Positions 36,890-48,620 of a DNA stretch of 64,000 nt are shown one piece after another; positions within the stretch are counted from its first letter, which is position 1, and each line of letters begins with the position of its first letter. A program made the translations under genes and the position numbers. Source of the DNA: Heracleum sosnowskyi. Taxonomy: Eukaryota; Streptophyta; Magnoliopsida; Apiales; Apiaceae. The stretch is from the NCBI GenBank assembly GCA_030848705.1, contig CM061243.1, forward strand, positions 120,304,674-120,368,673, written 5' to 3'. Below the pieces are notes generated by a model. That model saw only the letters and a program-made list of their open reading frames with translations. It searched no databases and was not told where the DNA came from.

Positions 36890-37658
36890 AAATGATCAAT
36901 CATCGTTTTAAATTTTTATTATAGTTGTATATTTTTGATTAAATATACTTTAGTTATGTTGTTGATAATTCATATTTTTATATCATATTATATATCACTA
37001 TTTTACATTATTAGAATTAATTAATTATACATAAAATATAGTAATGAACTTGATCTAATATAAGAACTATTGTATATGTTATGTATCTCATTATTTGTTA
37101 AGTCTATAATTTAAAATTAAGAAAATTAGCATCAAAATTATGTAATGTTAATGCTTATACACTATGTTCGTCACATTCATTTCTTAACAAATTTATTTTC
37201 AAAATGAACACTTCATTTGTTGATATTTTCTAATATTGCATGTCATTCTTTATTAACTTCGGCATATCTCTAATTTACTCATTTTTTCGTCTATTTTTTC
37301 ACCTTTTCCACCATTTTAATCCCCCGGTTGATGTCCGAGTCAAAAATCGGGGTGATGATTTAAAATGTAGAATATTACGGAGTATGTAATTACAAAAAAG
37401 GTTTTCTTTAATTATAAATGATAAATGTAAAAAATAAATTTTTACACTCTCTTTGTCATGATAAATGATGAGTATGGAAAATAAAATTTATATGATATAA
37501 TTTCACATGTAAATTATTCCGGATAAAAAAAATATTTTCATTTTCATTTTTCTCTTTGGATATATATAAATGTATTATATTATTTAAATAAAAATATATA
37601 AATTCTATCTATAAAAGCATAATATGAACTATATATCATACATAAACTTGTCTTTATA

Positions 37659-38854
37659 GAAGATGTGTTCCTCCGTACTCTGAATAAGCAAGCTAGAACC
37701 TTCACAGGCACTGAACAAGCTCCTATGAAGTACTAATTGGAGCCTGTTATCGCAGACAATTATGCTAATATATTCCGAATTTCATTAAAAGTTGTCCCGG
37801 TGACAATTATGTTGCTTACAGAAAGGTAACATCAAATACATAATTATAGCATCAGTTGCTAATCATTTAGTCTGTAAGAATGTTATTCATTTCATTAATT
37901 CTGTTGTGGTATTTTGAACAGGGGCTTGGTGTTGTATGCAACAAAGAAGGCGGCTTTGATAAGGACGATTTTGTTGTGGGGTTTATGGGAGAGGTAATGA
38001 TGTATTCTTGATTATGCGGATTTAGAGTTCTAAGCCAATCCTGTGTGTCAGATTTCAGTTTGTACAGGAGTTAAAGTTTGATCTTTCTGTTGATCACATG
38101 TTTACCCTGCCTGGAAATGGTTCGAGAAGCAAGATGGGATTTGTTCTTTACATAACCACAGTAAAGATCCAGTACCAGAGTTCTACCATATTTACCTTGA
38201 GAGGCCAAAGGTATCCTGAGGTCACTTATATTTAAATTTAATTGTCTTTATTCCCATTTAATAATTTACCTGATTGTGCATTTTTGCGGCAGGGTGATGC
38301 TGATGGTTATGATTTAGTGGTTATTGATGCAATGCACAAGGCTAATTATGCAAGCTGTATTTGTCATTCTTGTAGACCTAATTGTGTAAAAAAGTTAGTT
38401 TTCTCTTCCTGGATCGTAATAATATTTATACTCGTCTAAACATTAATTTTTTTCCATCCTACTAAAGTATGTGACGATCAATGTGTGTTTATCACTTCAG
38501 CTCAAACTATTATTAATACTTGTCTAGCGTAAATCTAAAGAGGGAAATGTATTTACTTACCAGCATTGACTTTTAGTTTGTTGCCTATACGTTATCCATG
38601 ATTGAAAGTAATAGTTCTCTTGATCCCTAAAATAACATGGCAAATATTTTCCAAAAGATCGCTGTGTATTTTTTATGCTGATTTTTTACCTCATCATAAT
38701 TTGTTTCCCCATTTTTTATTTGTAACCTCACATGAATGAAACACCTTCGCTGTCTTGAAATTGTATTTACCTTCTTGTTGATGGTTGTAGAGTTACTGCT
38801 GTTGAGGGTCGATACCAAATTGGTATATCTACTGTACGCCCTATAAATGAGTTT
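37659..38854 (+). pseudogene. ATXR3/SDG2-type SET-domain pseudogene fragment, copy 1
   Basis: Exon-like pieces match the region around the SET domain of the plant H3K4 methyltransferase ATXR3/SDG2, as remembered. 37659-37736 reads EDVFLRTLNKQARTFTGT and then TAA. 37780-37825 ends DNYVAYRK in another frame. 37922-37993 is GLGVVCNKEGGFDKDDFVV. 38100-38210 is VYPAWKWFEKQDG to HIYLERPK, with no AG acceptor. 38293-38393 is GDADGYDLVVIDAMHK, then NYASCICHSCRPNC. 38791-38854 is VTAVEGRYQIGI then STVRPI. The C-terminal part (GEEITFDYN region, post-SET) is missing. A stop, a frameshift and lost splice sites show it is dead; only an internal gene segment was copied. Confidence 0.88.
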
Positions 38855-40797
38855 CAAGCAAAATTATAAAGTTAAGCGATGAAAAATCTAAAACATGAAC
38901 ATGTATTGATTAAAAGTTTTATGTCTTACGTAGGTTCCAAACACTTGATCCTAAAATTGTAGACTTTGGCATGACAAATTATTTCTTGCATCGGTTCAAA
39001 AATTCTATTTCTTACGGATAATATTAGGTTTCATATTGAGTGACATATCTATCAATAGGAGAGAAAATTCTAATGAGTGCTCTACCGAGTTGGAGAATGG
39101 CCTAAAGTGGATAAGTAATTATTTTTCTTCAAACAAAAATAGCCTCGAGGACCACCCGAAAGGTACCTTTACACTACTGTGGGACGACCACAGAACAAAC
39201 CATCATCAATTAAAGTAAGCATTGCGTTTGTTTTTACTAATGATTTTAGAAGTTCAGTGAGGATACTGCCATCAAGCTTTGTTTATGTTTCTGCCTTGAT
39301 AGGGTGACATAGTACATATATAGTAACATATAATGGAACTACAAGGATATAAAGTTTATACAATTGGATATACCTGGCATAAAGCTTCTCAAACGAGTGA
39401 TTACAGTGGCCAAAGTCTGGTTGGTGACCTGATGCCGTTGAGAAGCCAGGAAAAGAGTGAAGATTTAGTTGCTGACAAGATATATTGGTAGTCATGAGAG
39501 GAACAGCTGCAGTGTTGAATTGAACATATAGGATATATATGACTCCGGGTATAAGAGGATATACGCATTTCAGAAGCTTCTAAAGTTAGCTTTCTATAAC
39601 TCTTTACCTTAATTTTCTGTGTCCTCTATTTGAATAGTATTTGCTTGCTATTAGGACTGGCTCTTGGTAAAAAACAAATCGGAAATGCAATACCAACATG
39701 TAGTTAGCTTATCTGGTTTTTCCTAAGCAACATGAGAGTACCTCTTTTTTTTAACAGATAAGAAAGAGTTCTTATTTTTTCAAACTAGCTAGATTTCTTA
39801 TCTACTTGCATGTCAAATATGTATTCTTATTCTGTCATCTCATTTTTCCCACCTAAGAGTTTAATTCCAGGTATACAAATTGCAGTTATTAGTCTCATTT
39901 GCGGTCAGTTTCCTATAAAAACCTAATTATTTTTTCTGTTTTGCTGTTTCAAGTGATATATTTGCTACTTTGATCATAGTGTTGCCTTTTTCATTTTTCT
40001 CTATTAATTCGAGATTCGCTTTTGATGTCTTATATAGGTTTAAAAACATAAGTTGCTTCCATATGCTGAAAGCATTATCTGAAGTGGCAATTCCATATTG
40101 AGGAAATCACAGAAAAAATCTGAGCGCCTCATTGGAGTCCCCTTTGGATGGTGTCGTAGAGCCTCTATTCAAGACTTCATCCTCATGCAAGGGCATGATC
40201 AGGGTTGCTCTTATGTAAGCTAATTATTCTTCTCCATAAAGATAAAGAGAGTCAAAGAAGACATTTACTTAAATGAATATATATCCAATCCATAAACTCG
40301 GAAACGGCCAGTCCTATAAGGGCTTCCAAGGGGATGCAAAGCTGTACACTTTCATTTTGATGATGTCTTCATGTTCACTTACGTTGCATCGTTGCCTACA
40401 ATTCTACACCTAGGATGTTGTATGCACATCAATCAAAATTGACAAGACCCACTTAGTGGTTCTTATTTCCCTCCGGACAGGTGCACGAAATCCTATAAAG
40501 CTCCTGCCAAGATTGCAAGTTACTTAGATACATCGTACATTGCTTATTTACCATACTTCTCCAGACGCTTAACAGCAGAGTTATACTTCCCATATTACAA
40601 TACTGCCCTGACATCTACATTGCATAAAGCTTACACATGAGAGCATGCTTCTCATGTTGTAATAAAAAATATTAGCAACTGGGTTTGTGCGGTGAATTTT
40701 TTAGCATCTGAATTTTGTCTGCTTGACTTGGTCTTGTGGATTACACTATTACCTGCTTATGTGTTTCTTTCTGTGCATGATTAGTATTACATGTGTT
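38855..40797. other. Unassigned segment downstream of SET pseudogene, copy 1
   Basis: Repeated almost unchanged at 55614-57530. It holds a few short open stretches, including 39036-39218 (ending in GTFTLLWDDHRTNHHQ) and a 53-codon frame at 40482-40640 after a splice-like CGGACAG (TSYIAYLPYFSRRLTAELYF). I do not recognise either. These may be captured exons of other genes. Confidence 0.4.
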
Positions 40798-40870
40798 CTC
40801 CAACAACAAATATGCGGTGAGATATCTAAGAACTAAAAATCTAAGATGTTCTATTTCCGAAAAAAGATAA

Positions 40871-40959
40871 GGAGAAGCAAGGAATCGAACCTCAAACCAA
40901 TTTCAGCATGAAGGATCAAACGACCCTTTTTATTGCTCTACCAATTGAGCTACTTCCCC
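40871..40959 (-). repeat. tRNA-like cassette 5 (shortest)
   Basis: 89 nt, nearest to tRNA size. GGGGAAG/CTTCTCC acceptor, GCTC/GAGC D-stem, B-box GAGGTTCGATTCC. Confidence 0.8.
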
Positions 40960-41521
40960 AATGATATTTTTCACAAAATTGTTTCTTACCGATCCACTTA
41001 ACAAATAACAGTTTAAAAATACATCTCAAAATACTAATTTCAGTCAACTATAGATGAATAAAAATGTGCACCTATCTAATTGCAACCTATTCTCTAAAAA
41101 TCTTGTAATGGACGGAAAGATGGTGATGCTGAAGAGTCTATGTTACTAGACCCCAGTGAGTGCACATGGACTTCAACTTTGAATTTATGAAGCAAATAAT
41201 GATATCTAAGATGCCTCAGAAATGTGTTACTACTTCACATCTGCTTTTGATTTCATGTACAGTTCACAGCTGTGTATTCCTTGCTTTGTGTGTTTAATTA
41301 TCTTCATTCAGAGGCCATAGTTGTCTAACAAATGTTTCCGAGCAAGATTAGCAGAGAAGAACGATGAGGAATGAGCATATGAGGGTGGAGGGGATGACAT
41401 GGATTAAAAAAATTGGAGGAAACTAAAAGGAATAGAATGAGCTCGCAAAACCAATTTAAGGATTGAATAATTAGTTCCGTTGAATCCCTGCAAACATGAT
41501 TTTAAAATAAAATAGATAAAT

Positions 41522-41634
41522 GGAGAAGCGAGGACTCGAACCTCGAACTTTGTTTCATTTGAAACAATCACAAAGAACATTATTAAGTAATAAGATTGGA
41601 TGTGATAATGCTCTACCAATTGAGCTACTTCCCC
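41522..41634 (-). repeat. tRNA-like cassette 6
   Basis: 113 nt. Intact acceptor, D- and T-arms (CGAGG TTCGAGT CCTCG). Same block as 47633-47745, 6111 bp away. Confidence 0.8.
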
Positions 41635-41934
41635 GATGACATTGTACATATATTTATTCATTTTATCCTTGAATTTAGTACTAAATAACAATACACCTCA
41701 AAATAATTTCATTCAAAACATAAAACTGAAATATAATTAGAATCATGTACAACTAATTAGTTGTAGAAATATGCTACATAGGAACCAATGTTTTAAAATA
41801 GACGTTCTATGTTACCAGACCCCATTGTGATAGGAACATGGACACAGCTAACAGCTTTGAGTAATTATGAAGCAAATAAGGATATCTAAGGTGTTCTTTT
41901 TCAGGAAAAAAATACCAGAGGGAAAAAACTAGAT

Positions 41935-42002
41935 TGAGACGCGTTAAATGGAACCTCGAACCTTATTTCAACCGGAAACATTTATGATTGAGCTACTTCC
42001 CC
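41935..42002 (-). repeat. Degenerate tRNA-like cassette
   Basis: Counterpart of 34945-35011 with GGGGAAGTAGCTCAAT and GGTTCGAGGTTC but no closed arms. Confidence 0.6.
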
Positions 42003-42378
42003 TATTAATCCTCGTCCTTTGTTATTTTCTAATATTTATCAACTAAATAATAATTTATCTCAATATAATTTGAACCAAAGATACACAAATAATTTTTTAG
42101 TTGAGATTATGTGAAGTAATCAGTTTTAAAACTGTATCGCGAACCCAAATGATTGCTACTTAATTTTCTACAAATCTCATAATTTGGTGGAAGTCTATCC
42201 AAATCATTTTCATCTGAGCACCACCTCTAGTGTTCATCCTGGCAGGCTGCAGCTCACCCAACTTTTCTAATTTAGTATACTATATCTGGAAAAGCCTAAT
42301 TAGTATTCTAGTAGCATGCAAGAGTGACGGACCTAGAGGGAAGGGAAATGTGAGAAGGGTCCAACAGATTTCAATCTA

Positions 42379-42495
42379 CTTCTATATATTAAAAGCCAAC
42401 CAAGGGCAAAATATGTCAATTAAATGGGTGTGAAATTACATTTTTATCCCTATTTGTTGAAAAATTACAAAAGTGTCATCCATATATAACTTATA
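42379..42495 (+). mobile_element. Helitron-like 5' end next to HISN2 pseudocopy 1
   Basis: TCTATATATTAAAAGCCAAC and ACATTTTTATCCCTATTTG resemble the 5' fragment at 36236. It directly abuts the HISN2 fragment, suggesting gene capture, but no linked 3' hairpin/CTAG was found. Confidence 0.4.
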
Positions 42496-43505
42496 CAAAG
42501 CGGTCGTGGACAAGGCGATTATTGCTCGACAACAAGTTGCTTTGTTCAAAAATCCGGTATTACTTAGATGCATAGTTTAGATTTTTTTACCAATGTACAT
42601 ATTTTGTGCCTAGTATCATAAGCCTGTTGCAAATCATTAAGCTTGAGGCACATACATGTCACAATTGTCTTATTTCTTTTATTTGGAGATTTTTTTGCTA
42701 ATTATATTTGGACAATTTTTTTGCAGGTAGGAGGCTGATGAGTTATGTCGAACCCTGGAAGACAGCGAGGAAATACCACGGACTGCATCAGAAATGGCTG
42801 ATGTGCTGTATCATGCTATGGTATCATGCAGAGATTCTCAAGATCAGGCATTGAGGAAAAAAGAAGCCGCAAGCTGGAAGGTAGCTAAAGTAAACATCTT
42901 TTGTTAGCAAATTCACAAAAGACTGGAAGGTAGCTAAAGTAAACATCTTTTGTTGGCAAATTCACAAAATACTGGAAGGTAGCTAAAGTAAACATCTTTT
43001 GTTGGCAAATTCACAAAAGAAAATTGTATACGGAACTGTGTAGAAATAAGAGATCACCTCAAACTACTCAAAATGAGTTGAATTAGCAGTCCAGTTTTCG
43101 TTGACAATGTATTTTTGTAGATATGAGTTTGTAAACATAATGCAGAATATCAAGATTTATTTATCTTCGAGATTGGCAAATTTTTTTTAAATTGAGATTC
43201 ATAAATTCCATCAGTAATTTTTATTTGAGTTTATCAAGTAGTAATGTGGCATTTGTTATTGTAATATATAATAATGGAGTAAACAACTCAAAGCTTTCTC
43301 AACAATGGGAGAACAAGTACGTCCATTAATTCTTTCTTAGCCTCGACGATATTTCATGTGCCAACATTCGTTCTACTTTGATTTCTCAGTGACCCCTTCC
43401 TAATCTCAATAGTGCATTTCGAACATTTCTCAATGAAGGGCAAATCTGGGTGTCTTCTACTGCTCAAGGCGAGTTTAGTCCTTGGGCTCAGCAGAGCCTT
43501 TTAAG
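42496..43505 (+). pseudogene. HISN2 pseudogene fragment 1 (exons 4-5 and 3' flank)
   Basis: Starts inside exon 4 (CAAAGCGGTCGTGGACAAGG) and continues through intron 4, exon 5 and the 3' flank of HISN2. The first full codon of exon 5 (E215) is changed to TAG. In exon 5 about 53 nt are replaced by 7 nt (net loss 46, frameshift) after the HAMV codons. The 49-bp stop-codon repeat is present three times instead of two. Confidence 0.93.
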
Positions 43506-43604
43506 CTTGTATGTAAAAACGTGGGATGCAGGCTAAGTTAGGACCATAAAATTTCCCTATAGATGATCCCACAAATGTATGTTCTTTTTTTATGATATGA
43601 TAGC

Positions 43605-43725
43605 GGTTTCTGTTCATCTGTTTTTCATTTCCTGTACAGTCAACAGGTGTTGTTATTTATCTTCATTCTTTAAAAATAGCAAAACATTACTGTCCCTAGA
43701 GGCCATAATTGTCCAACGAAGGTTT
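43605..43725 (+). pseudogene. Degenerate HISN2 exon 3-4 fragment, copy 3
   Basis: CATCTGTTTTTCATTTCCTG, ACAGTCAACAGGTGTTG and AACATTACTGTCCCTAGAGG, then CCATAATTGTCCAACGAAGG, follow HISN2 exon 3, its donor and exon 4 in order. Joined directly to the conserved cassette (AGGTTTCCAAGAAATATAAG). Confidence 0.75.
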
Positions 43726-43915
43726 CCAAGAAATATAAGCAGAGAAGGATGGTGAGATATGAGCATATGAGAGTGGAGGGATGACAGTGAAAAAAAAATG
43801 ATCAGACTGGAGAAAAATATCTAGGGAATGGAATGAGCAAAAAACCGATTTAAGGAACAAAAATTTAGTTCTGGTTAATCTCGACAACACGATTGAAAAA
43901 TTAAAATTAAATTAC

Positions 43916-44018
43916 GGAGAAGCAAGGATTTGAACCACAAACCTTGTTTCAACTAGAAAATAATCAAGATAAGATCAATTATGATATGATAATGCTCTAC
44001 AAATTGAGCTACTTCCCC
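43916..44018 (-). repeat. tRNA-like cassette 7
   Basis: 103 nt, near-identical to cassette 1 (AATTTGTAGAGC D-arm, weak T-stem). Confidence 0.75.
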
Positions 44019-44134
44019 ACTGATATGTTATGTAAATTTTCTTTTTATCATCGGATGTAAATGACAGTACATCTCAAAATAATTAATTTAAAAAGACACA
44101 AATTAAACTCATGTGAAAACTATGTTAATTGCTA

Positions 44135-45045
44135 TACTCTATTTTTTGAAGATTAAAGTACTTGCATGACTTAAATTGAATCATAAACCATAGCCTCCGA
44201 AACAAACTCAGGAGCAATACTAACCCATTCCTCTACATCTGACACAGAATGCGTACCTCGTGCTAACTAGTGAGCTACTCCATTGGCAGATCTATAAATG
44301 AACTCTATTAGCACATTCTCAAAGTGCTTGCAACATTAAACACAGACCAGAACAATAGTGTGGAGATATGATCTTCCTTGTACTCCATTTCTAGTACAGA
44401 AGCCAAGCGCCCACGCTTCGATTTAGGCAGGATGCTGGGCATAACCCAACAATCCCCCCCCAGCATATTGCCTATTCCAGCACACATGCCTTACAGTGAA
44501 TAGTAAAATGCCTTCCGTGGGATTCGAACACGCGACCTTGCTCTGATACCAATTGAAAACTCAGGATCGAGCGCTTTACCAGTTGATCTAAAAGCCCGAG
44601 CTTGTAGAAGAGGCGCAACTTTATTTCCATATTCTAGTACAGAAGCCAAGCGCCCACGCTTCGATTTAGGCAGGATGCTGGGCATAACCCAACAAACACA
44701 TCTATTTCCCTTGGTTGCAATAAGACTCCAATTCTCCTGCTCCTAGCTCAAACAAATCCGCCACGTTCATCCCGCATTGCAGCCCCCACACCAATACAAT
44801 TCAGCTCTTCGAACCTTGCTGCATCAGTGTTGACTTTTACCCATCCTTGTGTTGGCGGACTCCATTGTCTAGAACTCGTACTTAGAACTGGCTTTATATT
44901 TGGTCACCTCCTGTTGAGCCTTCCTCCAGTCATTTAACATATTCATGGCCGCTGCTTTCACTCCAAATACCAAAACCCATACGTTTCTCCGATTCCAAAT
45001 ATTCAGCAGAATAAAGCTATTTAGACGATCTGCTCCTTTGTTTTA
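44135..45045 (-). pseudogene. LINE RNase H-like remnant, copy 2, interrupted
   Basis: Same remnant as 32690-33380. A TRIM element (44389-44694) replaces about 100 bp in the middle. Confidence 0.7.
44389..44694 (-). mobile_element. TRIM-type LTR retrotransposon
   Basis: Minus strand: the 5' LTR is 44694-44554 (141 bp, TGTTGGG...TTTTCA). The primer-binding site TGGTATCAGAGC is at 44551-44540 (2 bp spacer) and an internal region of about 90 bp follows. A G-run polypurine tract (GCTGGGGGGGAT) precedes a second LTR copy truncated to about 62 bp (44451-44389). No coding capacity. Its position in the LINE remnant coincides with loss of host sequence, so the insertion was followed or accompanied by a deletion. 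Confidence 0.85.
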
Positions 45046-45046
45046 A

Positions 45047-45183
45047 AGCTAATTGCTACTTTTTTTTGAATAATTAGGCTTATATGCCTTAAAAATAAGT
45101 ATATGTTCTAACAAATTTCAGAGGTGAGCGAGAATCGACAAAAAATAAACTCTTACTTGAGCTTTCTCATTGCACTTAGCTAA
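45047..45183 (-). mobile_element. SINE copy 2, degenerate, downstream duplication split by a Helitron
   Basis: Left target duplication AGCTAATTGCTACTT at 45047-45061. The body is diverged (B-box region eroded). The right duplication is broken after AGCTAA, its remainder TTGCTACTTATGCAC resuming at 46199. Confidence 0.7.
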
Positions 45184-45188
45184 TTATA

Positions 45189-46198
45189 TCCTATATATAA
45201 TTAGCCTAAGGAGGTTAATGTGGTTTGGTCCTAAAAAAGTCATTTCAGAAATAGTATTATTGAGGGAAGGGATCAAGGTTCGATTCCTCGTGACTACAAA
45301 CTTTAACTTAATATAACTATTAAAGAAGTTAATATGATTCAGTCATCAAAAATTCTATGATTCAATCATCAAAAATTTTTATAAAAAAAATTAACTTAGA
45401 TTAAAATATTTGTATAATTTTTTTTTAAAGCATCGAGTTTAGATGATTTGGTCGTCAGGGTTAAAATAGTAAATTTTTAAGTGGGGCTAAGAATTAAATA
45501 ATAAGTCTAACTATTACTTGGAAGGAAAAACAAACTTAATATAAAATGTATATGCGAGGATTAACAACAGCATAAACTATAAACCCCACTACTTCAGTAA
45601 ACAATTTAACAAAGAACATCACATTTTCTCGGACAAAGACATGAAATGAAAGAATTAGAAAATTATAGTATTTAAATAAACAGAGTGAGAAGTATAAAAT
45701 TTTAATAACTTAATAATTTAAAAATTGGAAAACATAAATTTGATAAATTAAATTATTAAAAATCAATACTACTACAAAAAGTATTATAAATTTCATTAAT
45801 CACATTTTCTCGGACAGAGACATGAAATGAAAGAATTAGGAAAATATAGTATTTAAAAAAACAGAGTGAGAAGTATAAAATTTTAATAACTTAATAATTT
45901 AAAAATTGGAAAACATAAATGTGATAAACTAAATTATTAAAAATCAATACTACTAGAAAAAGTATTATAAATTTCATTAATTATTATTAGAAGTTACCAT
46001 ATCACCCACTATTATCTTAACTATATAATTATAAATTACACATAAAAAATTATCATTAGAAGTAAATAAAACAAAATTTCATATTATGATAACATATATG
46101 ACACTTTTGAGGAATAATATATTAAAAAATATTTAAATTATATAAATTCATAAAAATATTGTTAAATCGTTCCGTGCATCGCACGGGTACAAAGCTAG
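45189..46198 (+). mobile_element. Helitron-like element inserted in the SINE target duplication
   Basis: 1010 bp. TCCTATATATAATTAGCC at the 5' end, hairpin CCGTGC/GCACGG (46172-46186) and CTAG (46195-46198) followed by T. A roughly 181-bp unit is tandemly duplicated inside (45620-45800 and 45801 to about 45981). No coding sequence. The corresponding site is empty at 33540, 51090 and 58820. Confidence 0.85.
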
Positions 46199-46387
46199 TT
46201 GCTACTTATGCACTAATGTTAACATGAACCACAACATTGAGTAATTATGAAGCAAATAAGGATATCTAAGAACTAAGAATCTAAGATTTTATATTTCCGA
46301 AAAACGATATCAGATGTTCATGGCAGCAAGTCTCGTATAACTTAATGAATATTTATAAAATTCTGACAATATTTCAAAAACCCATTT

Positions 46388-46420
46388 TTTTGCTCTACCA
46401 GTTGAGCTACTTCCCCATTG
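46388..46420 (-). repeat. 5' half of a tRNA-like cassette
   Basis: GGGGAAGTAGCTCAACTGGT and AGAGC only; the 3' half is deleted. Confidence 0.65.
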
Positions 46421-46967
46421 ATATTATTCACATACTTTTTTCTTACCAATCAACTTAACAAATAACAGTTTAAAAATACATCTCAAAATACTAATCTCAG
46501 TCGACTATAGACGAATAAAAATGTGCACCTATCTAATTGCAACCTATTCTCTAAAAATCTTGTAATGGACGGAAAGATGGTGATGCTTAAGACGTCACCT
46601 ATCTAATTGCAACCTATCTAATTGTTACCACTTGAGCTTTCTCATTGCGCTTAGCTAATTGCTACTTATGCACTAATGTTTTAAAATAAGCGTACTGTAC
46701 AATGTTACCAGATCCCAGTGTGCAGGGAACATGAACCACAACATTGAGTAATTATGAAGCAAATAAGGATATCTAAGAACTAAGAATCTAAGATGTTCTA
46801 TTTCCGAAAAAAGATATCAGATGTTCATGGCAGCAAGTCTCGTATAACATAATGAATATTTATAAAATTTTGACAACACAATTCGTATCTAAAAAACAAC
46901 TCAATTGTATGTTTTACTCTACAGATTGAGCTACTTGGGAAATAGATGTTCGATTGTAAAAAGATAT

Positions 46968-47069
46968 GGAGAAGCGAGGGTTCGAACCTCGAACCAATTT
47001 CAGCATGAATTTGATATATTCAGGATCTGAGGATCCATTTTTTTGCTCTACCAATTGAGCTACTTCCCC
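46968..47069 (-). repeat. tRNA-like cassette 8
   Basis: 102 nt, same type as cassette 2, with intact arms; an extra 5' half follows about 30 nt downstream. Confidence 0.8.
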
Positions 47070-47632
47070 GATGATATTTTTCACATAATTGTTTCTTACC
47101 AATCCACTTAACAAATAACAGTTTAAAAATACATCTCAAAATACTAATTTCAGTCAACTGTAGACGAATAAAAATGTGCACCTATCTAATTGCAACCTAT
47201 TCTCTAAAAATCTTGTAATGGACGGAAAGATGGTGATGCTGAAGACGTCTATGTTACCAGACCCCAGTGAGTGCACATGGACTTCAACTTTGAATTTATG
47301 AAGCAAATAATGATATCTAAGATGCCTCAGAAATGTGTTACTACTTCACATCTGCTTTTGATTTCATGTACAGTTCACAGGTGCGTATTCCTTGCTTTGT
47401 GTGTTTAATTATCTTCATTCAGAGGCCATAGTTGTCTAACAAATGTTTCCGAGCAAGATTAGCAGAGAAGAACGATGAGGAATGAGCATATGAGGGTGGA
47501 GGGGATGACATGGATTAAAAAAATTGGAGGAAACTAAAAGGAATAGAATGAGCTCGCAAAACCAATTTAAGGATTGAATAATTAGTTCCGTTGAATCCCT
47601 GCAAACATGATTTTAAAATAAAATAGATAAAT

Positions 47633-47745
47633 GGAGAAGCGAGGACTCGAACCTCGAACTTTGTTTCATTTGAAACAATCACAAAGAATATTATTAAGTA
47701 ATAAGATTGGATGTGATAATGCTCTACCAATTGAGCTACTTCCCC
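47633..47745 (-). repeat. tRNA-like cassette 9
   Basis: 113 nt, almost identical to cassette 6. Confidence 0.8.
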
Positions 47746-48046
47746 GATGACATTGTACATATATTTATTCATTTTATCCTTGAATTTAGTACTAAATAAC
47801 AATACACCTCAAAATAATTTCATTCAAAACATAAAACTGAAATATAATTAGAATCATGTACAACTAATTAGTTGTAGAAATATGCTACATAGGAACCAAT
47901 GTTTTAAAATAGACGTTCTATGTTACCAGACCCCATTGTGATAGGAACATGGACACAGCTAACAGCTTTGAGTAATTATGAAGCAAATAAGGATATCTAA
48001 GGTGTTCTTTTTCAGGAAAAAAATACCAGAGGGAAAAAACTAGATT

Positions 48047-48113
48047 GAGACGCGTTAAATGGAACCTCGAACCTTATTTCAACCGGAAACATTTATGATT
48101 GAGCTACTTCCCC
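48047..48113 (-). repeat. Degenerate tRNA-like cassette
   Basis: Counterpart of 41935-42002. Confidence 0.6.
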
Positions 48114-48620
48114 TATTAATCCTCGTCCTTTGTTATTTTCTAATATTTATCAACTAAATAATAATTTATCTCAATATAATTTGAACCAAAGATACACAAA
48201 TAATTTTTTAGTTGAGATTATGTGAAGTAATCAGTTTTAAAACTGTATCGCGAACCCAAATGATTGCTACTTAATTTTCTACAAATCTCATAATTTGGTG
48301 GAAGTCTATCCAAATCATTTTCATCTGAGCACCACCTCTAGTGTTCATCCTGGCAGGCTGCAGCTCACCCAACTTTTCTAATTTAGTATACTATATCTGG
48401 AAAAGCCTAATTAGTATTCTAGTAGCATGCAAGAGTGACGGACCTAGAGGGAAGGGAAATGTGAGAAGGGTCCAACAGATTTCAATCTACTTCTATATAT
48501 TAAAAGCCAACCAAGGGCAAAATATGTCAATTAAATGGGTGTGAAATTACATTTTTATCCCTATTTGTTGAAAAATTACAAAAGTGTCATCCATATATAA
48601 CTTATACAATATAACTTATA

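Noticed and set aside
37659..40797. Functional SET-domain methyltransferase gene
   Set aside because: In-frame stop, frameshift, missing splice acceptor and absent post-SET part; only an internal segment is present.
36236..42495. One large Helitron from 36236 to 42495 or beyond carrying SET and HISN2 fragments
   Set aside because: Both 5'-like ends lack a matching 3' hairpin and CTAG; the only clear CTAG end nearby (46198) belongs to a separate element inserted in a SINE duplication.
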